This document shows positions 15,208 through 23,606 of a stretch of 64,000 nt of DNA, piece by piece (position 1 is the first letter of the stretch; each line of letters starts with the position of its first letter). The stretch spans positions 620,001 to 684,000 of the forward strand of contig NZ_LR882982.1 in the NCBI RefSeq assembly GCF_904831005.1. The letters are read 5' to 3'. This stretch comes from Microbacterium hydrocarbonoxydans. GTDB lineage: Bacteria; Actinomycetota; Actinomycetes; Actinomycetales; Microbacteriaceae. The position numbers and the translations under genes are program-made. Under the pieces are notes generated by a model, which was given only the letters and a program-made list of their open reading frames with translations, made no database searches and had not been told where the DNA came from.

Positions 15208-16155
15208 ATGCGGACGTCATCCTTGACGCTGATCGCTTTGGATATTGACGGTGTGCTCAACCCACTTGAGCGGACCTCAGCCACTACGGGCGTGGCATCG
15301 ATGATCGGCGAGTGGATGGTTCAGCGGCATCAGCCGGTGATCGATCGACTCCAACTTCTGTTGGCCCTGCCAGGCGTAGAGGGCGCGTGGCTCACCACTT
15401 GGCTCGAGATGCCCTGGCTGCTCGACCAGTTCGAGGAGGAACTCGGGCTGACGGGGCTTGTTCCTCATCGTGCTCCTCATCCGAGCGCGCAAACGCGGAC
15501 TGGAGGCACGGCGTTCGACGGACGCTTCGACGCAGACGTGTCATTCTCGTCCGCGTCCCAGCAGTGGTGGAAGATCCGATCTGCCGAACTTCTGATCGAC
15601 CAGGTGAAGCCGTCGCGATTCGCATGGCTAGACGATGATTTGAACCGCGCTGGTCGACCGCCGGGTGATATCTGGCGTCCGGGTGTGAGCCGCTCACGCT
15701 TCCTGTTTGCGCCCGACACTCGAACTGGACTCACCGTGGCACAACTTGACGACCTCGAAGAGTGGCTCGGAGATTCAGGGGTCGACACCCGGACGGGCGA
15801 CGAGACGGAGAGTTCTCCGCCGAATGGACCTACCGAAGATGCTCGAAATCTCATCAGCGTTCTCGGCCCGACGCTCGTTGCCACCCTTAGCGGGGTTGAT
15901 CGTTCGGTCGCCCGAAGCTGGATGCGCTCAGCCGGGGATGTGCCAAGCGGCGAGGTAGCCGAGCGGCTGCTGGTCGCCCGCGATGCGTGGCAACGTGTTT
16001 CCGCCGCTGAAGGGGACGATGTCGCGCGGGCTTGGTTTGTTGGGGGCAACCCCTGGCTGAAAGACGATACGGCGATCATGGCGATCAGAGAAGGAAGGTT
16101 CGCTGAGGTGAGTGCGGCCGCTCAAGCTCTGGTCGATGACTCGTGGAGCGGCTAG
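15208..16155 (+). CDS. HAD_SAK-like domain fused to an MbcA-type antitoxin domain
   Basis: A 315-residue protein. Residues ~6-165 match the HAD domain of 'Swiss Army Knife' RNA-repair proteins: nucleophile motif LIALDIDGVLNPL (Asp12, Asp14), GAWLTTWLEMPWLL, and a late acidic pair in FAWLDDDLN. Residues ~210-312 match an Xre/MbcA/ParS toxin-binding domain: LGPTLVATLSGVDRSVARSW, then AERLLVARDAW, VARAWFVGGNPWLKDDTAI and a terminal helix. This pairing of a phosphatase-type domain with an antitoxin domain is unusual. It starts 22 bp after the first gene and overlaps the PIN-like gene by 13 bases, so the three are probably co-translated. Domains are recognised by eye; function is open. Confidence 0.65.
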   Translation: MRTSSLTLIALDIDGVLNPLERTSATTGVASMIGEWMVQRHQPVIDRLQLLLALPGVEGAWLTTWLEMPWLLDQFEEELGLTGLVPHRAPHPSAQTRTGGTAFDGRFDADVSFSSASQQWWKIRSAELLIDQVKPSRFAWLDDDLNRAGRPPGDIWRPGVSRSRFLFAPDTRTGLTVAQLDDLEEWLGDSGVDTRTGDETESSPPNGPTEDARNLISVLGPTLVATLSGVDRSVARSWMRSAGDVPSGEVAERLLVARDAWQRVSAAEGDDVARAWFVGGNPWLKDDTAIMAIREGRFAEVSAAAQALVDDSWSG

Positions 16156-17390
16156 GAGTCGGTGAAGGTTCTGTCCCGCTAGGGCGACCGGATGGTGACG
16201 TGTCCAGACGTATCCACGCGATCCAGTGGCGCGACGACGGGTTAGTCGCAGTCAAGTTCGCTGACGGTCGGGTCGTCGCCGAGGCCGATCCCACCGAGTT
16301 GGCAGGCATGCTCGAGCAGTTTTCGGTGGTTGAGTATCAGCCTTGGCGCCGCCGATTGATCTTCAAGTTTCGTGATGACTATGGATTCGAGTGCGAGTTT
16401 GGAACTGTGAAGGACCCTTCGCCGATTCGCGGTCGCCCGGTCGTGTACTTGGACCAAAACCAGTGGAGCACTCTGAGCAAGTCGCTCTTCGCGCCTCATC
16501 GAATTTCCGATGCCGAGCGTCTCGCCGCAGTGCGACTGCTCACGATGGCTGAAGCAGGAGAGATCATCCTGCCGCTGTCATCGGCGCATCTATCGGAGAC
16601 CGGCGCCTGGTCAAACGATGCCGGGCGTTCAGAGCTTGCACGGACCATACTCGCGGGGAGCCGCGGCTGGCAGATGCGGGATGTGCTGGAAGTTCGCGCG
16701 GAGGAATTCCGGCACTGTCTCGCTGCGCTTGCGGGCATCGATGTAGCGCCTCCTGCCCCGGTGATGACGCTTGAGCCCTACGCTGCGCTCGATCCAAGCG
16801 TTCGAGGCGAGAACGACGGCGTATCCCTACCTGCAGGCCTTCCCGAGGCGTGGAAGTTCGGTTACCTATCGACGCTTTCGAACACCGTCTACGTCGCTTG
16901 CCTGCTGGACCGCGAGCCGACACCGCGCGGCTCCCTCGCCAGCTGGTTGAGCCGTGTGCAGGAGTTCTCCTCGTGGCTCGAGGGAGAACGGCAACGGAGC
17001 AAGATCGAGCGTCGCAAGGCCGCCCGGCTGTTCGCTGCCGCAGACGCGACCAAAGAGATCGCAAACGCTGCCGCCGAGATCGGTGCGACTCCTGCGCAGG
17101 CGACGGAGTGGTTCGCGGGAGCTTGGGACCAGATGAGTTTTGGGGCCCCCGCCATCACTCTCTTCCGATCGGTGATGGTCGACACGATGCTCGCTGGTGC
17201 GCGCTGGGAGGCGAACGACCTCACCGATCTCATGTACCTCTGTACAGCTGCCGGCTACGCCGACCATGTGGTTGGTGAACGCCGAACGATCGGATTGCTC
17301 CGGCAGTCGGTTCGGCGCTCCAACGTACCCGTTCAGCTGCACACGAGCCTATCGTCAGTCGTTACCGCGCTTTGGGTGTCGCCCGTTTGA
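16143..17390 (+). CDS. PIN-like ribonuclease domain protein, candidate toxin
   Basis: A 415-residue protein from GTG 16143 (a GTG at 16200 is another option). An N-terminal ~85-residue beta-rich part (IHAIQWRDDGLVAVKFADG, a DUF2442-like look) is followed by a PIN-like fold: VVYLDQNQW (Asp104), LPLSSAHLSETGAW (Glu152) and NDLTDLMYLC (Asp359, Asp362), the acidic residues expected to bind Mg. The distance between second and third acidic sites is long, so a helical insert is present. As the last gene behind an antitoxin-like pair it may be the toxin or effector. RNase activity is inference. Confidence 0.65.
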   Translation: MERLGVGEGSVPLGRPDGDVSRRIHAIQWRDDGLVAVKFADGRVVAEADPTELAGMLEQFSVVEYQPWRRRLIFKFRDDYGFECEFGTVKDPSPIRGRPVVYLDQNQWSTLSKSLFAPHRISDAERLAAVRLLTMAEAGEIILPLSSAHLSETGAWSNDAGRSELARTILAGSRGWQMRDVLEVRAEEFRHCLAALAGIDVAPPAPVMTLEPYAALDPSVRGENDGVSLPAGLPEAWKFGYLSTLSNTVYVACLLDREPTPRGSLASWLSRVQEFSSWLEGERQRSKIERRKAARLFAAADATKEIANAAAEIGATPAQATEWFAGAWDQMSFGAPAITLFRSVMVDTMLAGARWEANDLTDLMYLCTAAGYADHVVGERRTIGLLRQSVRRSNVPVQLHTSLSSVVTALWVSPV

Positions 17391-17689
17391 GGGTGGCCGT
17401 GCTTGGGCCGAGATTGGGGTGAGATTCCTGGATATCGGTGCCTGCCGCGAATCTGCCGATGAGCGCTATCTCGGGGAAGGGGGCTGCTGGATCGACGACT
17501 CGATGAGTGGCTTCAACCAGACGTCGGCTTGCGCGCCACCAACCATCGCGCTCTTGTTCCGCGGCGGCGCTTCGCCGTATAGAGGATCTGCTCGCCCGCG
17601 CGTACGGGCTGATGTAAATTACGCGGCAAGGGGCCCCGCAACGGTGGCCACGACTCAGATGCTAGACGGTAGGCCATAAGGAGGCACTC
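17391..17689. other. intergenic, no gene seen
   Basis: About 300 bases without a convincing gene. The last 15 carry the Shine-Dalgarno AAGGAGG for the next ORF. An AT-richer patch at 17610-17620 (TGTAAATTACG) may belong to its promoter. Confidence 0.35.
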
Positions 17690-17935
17690 GTGCCGCAGAT
17701 AAAAGCAGTGCTCGGTCACGTATCACTGGAAACGGCGCTCGGAGAGCGCATCTGCTCGCGCCACCGCACCGGGAAAGAGAAGCACGACATCCATAAGGGC
17801 GACCTCTGCCTGGTCGTGCGAGGGATCCCCGGCGATCTGAACTACTGCGTCGAATCGGCCATGGATATCCTCCAGAAGGCGGAGAATGACCTCATCAATC
17901 TACGCAATTCGCTCGAAGAGGCATCGAGAAAATAG
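17690..17935 (+). CDS. small hypothetical protein
   Basis: An 81-residue protein from GTG 17690 with an ideal AAGGAGG ribosome site 5 bases upstream, which is the main reason to accept it. The sequence ICSRHRTGKEKHD - HKGDLCLVVRG - NYCVESAMDILQKA resembles a degenerate treble-clef or PARP-type zinc-binding layout (Cys/His, then KG-CL, then YC), ending in a helix. It belongs to the accessory island and has no recognisable partner. Confidence 0.55.
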   Translation: MPQIKAVLGHVSLETALGERICSRHRTGKEKHDIHKGDLCLVVRGIPGDLNYCVESAMDILQKAENDLINLRNSLEEASRK

Positions 17936-18135
17936 CATGCTTGAGAGGTAGTTTGTCGAGACTGTCGGTGCCCGTGTTTTGGCCCTGTGCTCTCCGTTGG
18001 TCAGTCACGTCGAGCTATGGTCCCTAAAAACCTGAAGGTAGCGCAGAGGAGAAGGCAGCCTCCACCCGGTCGACCAGTACCTTGGTTTCGGGGAGCTGAG
18101 CGCGAGCGAAATCCTCCTGAGCGGCGTCCCGGGCG

Positions 18136-18711
18136 CTACGCGCTACTAGCGTTGTGGCGGTTGATCTCGGCGCGTAGATGCTCGCCGAGCAGTGCAGCTG
18201 TCTCGCTTGCTTCGCGCGTGATCGCGACGAAGCGATCTTCCTGCACAGCGATCCGTTGCTGATTGTCGAGTTCGCGCCAGTGCATAGGGGGAATCGAGTA
18301 CTCCGAACACAGTGTCGAGAATCGTTCGAGACGCTCGCGCAGTGCGTCGTGGGTGACTCTGGCAACGTGATGTGAGAACTCCACAGAGTTCGCGAACCCC
18401 TCCGGGGTCTCACTGGCGAGCTGTCCGTAGCTCTTCCCGCTGAGGAGCGTTTGTCGATCTTCCTCAACGGCGAGGATCGTGCTGCGTGCTTGTAGGCGGG
18501 TGAGCTCCTGCAAACCGAGGAGCGTCTTCAGCTGAAAGGTGTGTCGCTCATTCTCGAGCTCTATCAGGCGCGCTCTTTCAGCGTCCCGGAGCGCGCGTGC
18601 ATCATCACGCTCAGCTTGGCGACGCTGCGACCGGGCGGCGAGAGTGAAGCCACCGAAGGATCCGACAAGTGTGCCGGCAGTAGTGATCAGCGCGGGGAGG
18701 AAATCCGACAT
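18136..18711 (-). CDS. hypothetical protein with one membrane segment and coiled coil
   Basis: A 191-residue protein. The first ~27 residues form one membrane segment (LPALITTAGTLVGSFGGFTLA), followed by a long charged helix likely to be a coiled coil (RRQAERDDARALRDAERAR) and a helical rest. No enzyme motif is visible. It is on the same strand as the PIN/ParA pair, but 280 bases downstream, so it may be an independent gene. Similar small anchored coiled-coil proteins are common orphans of actinobacterial islands. Confidence 0.6.
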   Translation of the reverse strand: MSDFLPALITTAGTLVGSFGGFTLAARSQRRQAERDDARALRDAERARLIELENERHTFQLKTLLGLQELTRLQARSTILAVEEDRQTLLSGKSYGQLASETPEGFANSVEFSHHVARVTHDALRERLERFSTLCSEYSIPPMHWRELDNQQRIAVQEDRFVAITREASETAALLGEHLRAEINRHNASSA

Positions 18712-18994
18712 TCCCGGAGCCTATCGGTGAGGTTCTCCCGCCGTTACCAGACCTCGCGAAAGTATCGGAGTGTCACGAAATTAGAGCGGGTACGCCCGCC
18801 CGGATAGAGAGCGTCTTCCGAGCTCATCGGGCGCCTTCGCCGGGAGTCGGATGCGCGCCGTGGTCAAGCCTTGCTCTCTGGCGGTTGGTGACAGCAGAAG
18901 AGCTGCTTAACGATTGCTCAGATCAGGGGGGGGCGGGACCGCAGAGCGTACGTGCACGAGCAGGCGCTGCGTAGTGACCGTGCGGCTCCGGGCT
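18712..18994. other. intergenic, no gene seen
   Basis: About 280 bases with no supported gene. It contains a run of eight G at 18926-18933 and stop codons in all frames. Confidence 0.4.
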
Positions 18995-19915
18995 TTATCG
19001 AAAGTCGAGATCGAGCAACTCGTCGGCGTCGCTAGGTATACCGGCTAATGTCGTCGGCTCGAAGTTCAGCCACCCCGACATCCTTCCCGTAGCCCATTGC
19101 ACGCCTGACGGGTCAGCGAGCTTTACAGTCGCGCGAACCTGGACGAGACCCTGGCCATCGATCTCGTAGCCCTGGCCCTTCTTAACTCCCTCGACGGTGA
19201 TGACGGCATTCCATGCGCGATCAACCGTGTACTCGGTCGATTCAACGGCCTCGAGCGTGCCGATGATGAGGGAACGGATTGATAGCGAGAAGGCATCGGC
19301 AACATCAGCCGGCAACAGATCTGGTAGGACGAGCTTCGTCGCGATCTGGTCGATGAAGTCATTGGGAGATGCCAAATACTCGATCGGTTCGGCTGCATCG
19401 ACGACTTCGCCGAGGAGCTCGGTGAAAAGGCCGCCGTGGCCAAAGTCTTTATGGTTGTTTGTCACGAAGTGCACCCTGTGCCCGTCGTTTGCGAGCTTGG
19501 CGATCGTGAGCCAGATTGCGCTATCGCGGCCACCCTTGCCGTGCCTGGCGGGGACGATCCGGCGTGCTTCGCGCCGCAGCGCCTCGATGGCATGGAGCCC
19601 ATCAAGCGGGAGTACCTCGAAGACCGCGTGCAGTCGGGTCTCATATTCGGCCGCGATGGACTCGGCGGTCGGGGTGTATAGGGGATCCACGCGTGTCATC
19701 TGACTTAGGGCAGTGTGGGCGGCGACCAAGGGGGTCAAGATCTTATTGGCTGCCTCCATTCGCATGTTGACGGCTTCGTCGAGAGTGACCTCGGAGATCG
19801 CGGGCTTGATGCCTTTCATCTCGCACACGCGAAAGAGAGCGCTCCAGAATCCGCTCTCAAGAAGGCCTCTCGTAGGTAGGGCGTTAGTGTCGAAGACAAG
19901 ATACGTGTCGGGCAT
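18995..19915 (-). CDS. PIN-domain nuclease (DUF4935-like) with C-terminal extension
   Basis: A 306-residue protein. The N-terminal ~160 residues are a PIN domain with all acidic sites in place: Asp9 (VFDTNAL), Glu42 (ISEVTLDE), Asp131 (GGRDSAIW) and Asn153/Asp157 (FVTNNHKDF). The arrangement matches the DUF4935-type PIN group. The last ~140 residues form a beta-rich domain (VDRAWNAVITVEGVKKGQG; VQVRATVKLADPSG) of unknown use. It starts 9 bp after the ParA-like gene, so the two form an operon. Mg-dependent RNase activity is expected from the motif; target unknown. Confidence 0.75.
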   Translation of the reverse strand: MPDTYLVFDTNALPTRGLLESGFWSALFRVCEMKGIKPAISEVTLDEAVNMRMEAANKILTPLVAAHTALSQMTRVDPLYTPTAESIAAEYETRLHAVFEVLPLDGLHAIEALRREARRIVPARHGKGGRDSAIWLTIAKLANDGHRVHFVTNNHKDFGHGGLFTELLGEVVDAAEPIEYLASPNDFIDQIATKLVLPDLLPADVADAFSLSIRSLIIGTLEAVESTEYTVDRAWNAVITVEGVKKGQGYEIDGQGLVQVRATVKLADPSGVQWATGRMSGWLNFEPTTLAGIPSDADELLDLDFR

Positions 19916-19924
19916 GGGTGGGGG

Positions 19925-20917
19925 TCACCCAACCTCAGCCATGCGTCGCTCGATCTCGTTCGCAAGACCCTCGAAATCTGCAAGCGTGTCGCGAGCGCGG
20001 ACATACTGTGCACCGCGAGCTTCGGCACCGCTCAGTTCAAAGATCGCGGCGTTGGCTTCCTGGGCCATCGGGACGAGACTTGAAAGGTTGCGGACGGTCC
20101 CGATCTGCTGGTCGCCCATCGGGACCTTGACGCCGACACTTGAAAGTCGTCCTGCGACCTCCGTCGCGTATGCACCAGGAATTTGCGCAAGCCAGCGCTT
20201 GAAAGCGGTGGCCGGAGCGCTCCGGTAGCTCGCAAACTGTTGGCTGATGTAGCCGAGCGGCGACGGAACGCCCAGCGGCAAACCCCCGGGTATCTCCGCG
20301 GCGGTTCCCCGCGCGATGGCTTGAGTCAGAGCGCCGCGCCACTCGGAAATCCATGTCGCAACGGCGTTCCCGACGCTTGGGAGAGCGGTAAGGGAGAAGA
20401 GATCTGGGGAAAGGGGGACGACGAATCCGTCCGAGCTGAGAATCACCATCCTGTTGAGTGCGCCGACGCTCGGACCTACGTCGATCAGCACAACCTCGGC
20501 GTCAACCCTCTCCGCGGCGCTATTGACGATGCGCCAAAACGCAGTAGATCGCTGGAAGCCCTCGTACCGACCGGCTAACGTGTTGGGCCAGTCCGTCGCG
20601 AGGCTCTCCTCGTACTCGCTCAGTCGTATGTGCCCGGGTACGAGCCACGCGGTATCACGGATCTTCACAGGCTCCGGTGTTAACGGTTCGCCGTTAGTCC
20701 GAATGACCGGCAGCAGGGAGTGGAAGATGGTGTTATTGGTGTCCACGTTCTTTGCATAGTCCTCGGCGGACAGGGCGGTCCCCGTGAGGTTCGCCTGCGC
20801 ATCGGCGTCGACGAACAGAACCCTACGGCCCGACTTGGCGAGAGCGATGCCGACGTTAAAGAGGAGGGTTGTCTTTCCGACGCCACCCTTGTGGTTGAAG
20901 AACGATATGACCTTCAC
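19925..20917 (-). CDS. ParA/MinD-like AAA ATPase
   Basis: A 330-residue P-loop ATPase with the deviant Walker A HKGGVGKTT (residues 9-17), the strand LFVDADAQANLTG and the Walker B-like VVLIDVGPSVGALNR, all hallmarks of ParA/Soj. No ParB gene or parS-like array is next to it; instead a PIN nuclease follows at 9 bp. So it is probably not a partition protein but the ATPase half of a two-gene system, perhaps controlling the nuclease. About 60 extra residues relative to short ParA proteins lie in the middle (YEESLATDWPNTLAGRYEG). Confidence 0.8.
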   Translation of the reverse strand: MKVISFFNHKGGVGKTTLLFNVGIALAKSGRRVLFVDADAQANLTGTALSAEDYAKNVDTNNTIFHSLLPVIRTNGEPLTPEPVKIRDTAWLVPGHIRLSEYEESLATDWPNTLAGRYEGFQRSTAFWRIVNSAAERVDAEVVLIDVGPSVGALNRMVILSSDGFVVPLSPDLFSLTALPSVGNAVATWISEWRGALTQAIARGTAAEIPGGLPLGVPSPLGYISQQFASYRSAPATAFKRWLAQIPGAYATEVAGRLSSVGVKVPMGDQQIGTVRNLSSLVPMAQEANAAIFELSGAEARGAQYVRARDTLADFEGLANEIERRMAEVG

Positions 20918-21030
20918 GGAACTCCTCTGGATGCGCGTACAGCACTGACCCTAGCTGAGACAGTTCTTTTCGGCACGACCTCAACCCGCGCTGACGTGTG
21001 GGCAGGATTCGGGGACCGTTGAACTTCTGC

Positions 21031-21124
21031 CAACTTTCATGAGACAGATCGCCTCATGAGCGGGACTCGACTCCCGCGGAATTCCGGAGAAGTAGTGTCT
21101 CACGCGCTGTCAACTTTCGTGAGA
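21031..21124. repeat. direct repeat CAACTTTCRTGAGA; probable insertion-sequence relic
   Basis: CAACTTTCATGAGA (21031-21044) and CAACTTTCGTGAGA (21111-21124) lie 80 bases apart in the gap before the glycan locus. TGAGACA near the first and TGTCTCA at about 21095 add an inverted component. Paired copies of a ~20-base sequence with no gene between are typical of leftover IS ends, here at the edge of the accessory island. Confidence 0.45.
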
Positions 21125-21186
21125 TCGGACAATCTCCTTGAAGCAGCGCGTAACGACCTACGCGGCCGCTGTGCCCCACACCACGG

Positions 21187-23466
21187 TCATCGATAGGTGG
21201 CGAACTTGATATCGCGGCTGCTCACGTCCGGGCCCCATGTCGTTCCGCCGTCGGTGCTGAACCAGGCGGCGCCCCGCGCGTAGGGGTTGCCATCGAAGTA
21301 CTCGAACCCGTACGAGTTCGTCGTGCCACCGTTGGGGGTCGCCGGGGATGAGGCCGCTATTCCGTATGTCTTCATCGGGTCAAGAGCGCTGGTCGTCACC
21401 GAGAGGGGGCCGGGAGACGTCGGCACACCGCTCGCGGCGACCGACCGATGTCCCACTGTCGCGATGGGCTGGCCGGCAGAGTCGAGCTCGTATACATGAA
21501 GCTCGAGGGACCCGACCGGCGAGCCGGCGCGATAGGCCCAGAAGTCGACGCGCGTCGCGGCCGTCTGCGGGCGGAATGTCTGCATCCTGTTGAGCGTGCT
21601 TCGCAGATCGCTGTAGGGATAGAAGGTGCCGAAAGTATTGGCCTGATCCAGGATCGGCGCTCCCGCGTCGTACCCGATCGACGGCATCCATGAGACCTCG
21701 GTACCCGTCAATCCCTGCGTGATGAAGCGGATCGTGTCGCCGGCGGTCACGGCGAGACTGTCCGCATTCGTGGCGACTCCTACCCTCGTGGCGGGAACGC
21801 TCTGCGCGGCCACGACCGCGACGCCGTTCTTCTCGATGCGGACCGTCGGTGTTCCGGCGCCCGTGCTCAGGGCGCGCCCGCGGATGTTCACGTATCCCGA
21901 GGTCGGCGCGGTCCAGGCCAGGGCGACCGATTCGCCGGTAGCGGGCACGCGTGCGAATCGGCCGGACGCGGTGAATGTCCCGTTCCACTGCTGTGCTGCC
22001 GCATCGAAGGTCATGGCGGTCCACGAAGTGCCGGTCCGCGACTCGTGCTTCCATCCGTGCTGACCCGCTGTTCCCGTGAAGTCCCGAGCGGCCTGAGAGG
22101 TGCGGATGGAGGTGCCGACACCGTGGTTGTCGAGGAAGCTGAACCCGCGGAAGTCCTCGCCGACGCCGGAGACCGCGAGGCCGTGCGGCTCGTCGTAGAG
22201 GTTGTTGGTCACCGTGCCGGTGGGGACGAAGCAGTTCGACACGCGGTGCACAGCGCCTTCACCGTTGTCCTCGAAGAGGTTGCCGTCGATCAGGGTGTCG
22301 TCGCTGTGGTCGAACGGATCGTTGCTGCTGCCGGGGCACGTCGCGGGGTTGCGGATGGCCAGGATGTCGATGCCGGGCCCGTGGTTCTCCGCGATGTAGT
22401 TGTAGAGGATCTTCACGTCGCGGTTCGCGTACTCGAGATCGATGCCCATCTGATCGTTTGGGGTGCCGACATCGGGCGTCTGCACGATGAGGTTGTTGAC
22501 GATGACGAGCCCTTCGTTGCGGGAGAGCAGGAGGCCCGTGGTGCCGTTCTTCGACGGGCAGGCGCCGGCGTTCTGAACGATGGAGTCGCGCACCACGGCA
22601 TTGCGTGTATTGATCAGAGTGATGCCGTTCGGGCAGTCGGCGCGAGTGTCGCCGCCGCCATCGAGGTCGTGGAGGTAGAGGTCTTCCAGTACTGCATCCT
22701 GCACGAGGTTGGCGCCGTCGGTCCCGTCATGGGTGCGGATCCCGTTGCACCAGGCGATCTCGACCCCCATGTTCGAGTGCGCGACCTCCACGCCGGAGAT
22801 GTGGAGGTCACGGAGGCCGACGTCGGAGCTCGTGAAGGGGAACGGCGCGACCGTGGCTTTCCCGGTGGCATCGTTGACCGCCGGCCCGGTGATCGCGATT
22901 CCGGCGGAGGTGTAGAGGCCGGGAATGGGCGACGACGAGCACGTGCCGTCGTACGCCTGTGAGTTGCCTTGGGCAATGCCGGTGATGTGGTGCGCGTACA
23001 CGTTCTCGATCGTCAGCCCCTCATGGTCGAGCTCGTCGTAGTAGGCCTGCACGCCGACCGCGGCGTTCGCCACCTCGATGTCGCGAACCGTCACGTGCGA
23101 CACGTTCTCGAGGTAGACAGCACGGTCGCTGCCCTCGGCGTTGCGGGAGATGAGTGGTCGCGCTCCGCTTCCGTAAGCCGCGATCGTGATCGGTGCGGCG
23201 CTCGTCCCGGAGCTCGAGATCTCGAGCTGCTGGTTCCAACTCGCTCCGCGGGCCAGCAGGAGCTCATCGCCCGCAGCGAAGTCCATCGCGGCGACTGGCA
23301 CGAAGTCACACCACGGCGCATCCATGGTCGTTCCCGGTCCGGTGTTGCTGCACCCGGCGATCGGATTCACGTATCGCGTGGTGCCGGCAGCAGATGCCGC
23401 GGTCGGCACTCCGAGCAGGGCGGCGGTCAGCGCCGCCGCGGCAGCCAGGGCAAGTATCTTTCGCAT
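21187..23466 (-). CDS. secreted right-handed beta-helix protein
   Basis: A 759-residue exported protein with a classical signal peptide ending AASAAG (~residues 1-27). Residues ~60-430 carry a long run of short strands with repeating NxxV/I patterns (NVSHVTVRDIEVANAAVGV; VVRDSIVQNAGACP; VKILYNYIAENHGPGIDI) typical of parallel beta-helix lyases and hydrolases. The C-terminal ~300 residues look like beta-sandwich carbohydrate-binding modules. It is divergent from the sugar-binding protein gene across a LacI operator, so it is probably an extracellular enzyme or binder that releases the sugar imported by the ABC system. Catalytic residues were not identified. Confidence 0.75.
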   Translation of the reverse strand: MRKILALAAAAALTAALLGVPTAASAAGTTRYVNPIAGCSNTGPGTTMDAPWCDFVPVAAMDFAAGDELLLARGASWNQQLEISSSGTSAAPITIAAYGSGARPLISRNAEGSDRAVYLENVSHVTVRDIEVANAAVGVQAYYDELDHEGLTIENVYAHHITGIAQGNSQAYDGTCSSSPIPGLYTSAGIAITGPAVNDATGKATVAPFPFTSSDVGLRDLHISGVEVAHSNMGVEIAWCNGIRTHDGTDGANLVQDAVLEDLYLHDLDGGGDTRADCPNGITLINTRNAVVRDSIVQNAGACPSKNGTTGLLLSRNEGLVIVNNLIVQTPDVGTPNDQMGIDLEYANRDVKILYNYIAENHGPGIDILAIRNPATCPGSSNDPFDHSDDTLIDGNLFEDNGEGAVHRVSNCFVPTGTVTNNLYDEPHGLAVSGVGEDFRGFSFLDNHGVGTSIRTSQAARDFTGTAGQHGWKHESRTGTSWTAMTFDAAAQQWNGTFTASGRFARVPATGESVALAWTAPTSGYVNIRGRALSTGAGTPTVRIEKNGVAVVAAQSVPATRVGVATNADSLAVTAGDTIRFITQGLTGTEVSWMPSIGYDAGAPILDQANTFGTFYPYSDLRSTLNRMQTFRPQTAATRVDFWAYRAGSPVGSLELHVYELDSAGQPIATVGHRSVAASGVPTSPGPLSVTTSALDPMKTYGIAASSPATPNGGTTNSYGFEYFDGNPYARGAAWFSTDGGTTWGPDVSSRDIKFATYR

Positions 23467-23548
23467 GGAAATACCACCTCGTCGTTGAGTTCGGGCTTCG
23501 AGTTGACCGCGAGGCGATGACCTCGTAGTCTGCTCAGTACGGCCGATT

Positions 23549-23560
23549 CTAAACGTTTAG
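23549..23560. promoter_or_regulatory. LacI-family operator, divergent promoter
   Basis: The perfect 12-bp palindrome CTAAACGTTTAG with the central CG typical of LacI/CcpA-type sites. It lies in the 140-bp gap between the beta-helix gene and the sugar-binding protein gene, and a near copy precedes the lacI gene at 31419. Confidence 0.8.
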
Positions 23561-23606
23561 GTTTGTCAGCCGCCACCCCCAATGATCAAGCAAAGGAGCC
23601 GATCAC

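Noticed and set aside
19925..20917. Plasmid or chromosome partition locus (ParA)
   Set aside because: No ParB gene or parS-like repeats beside it; a PIN nuclease is the only partner.
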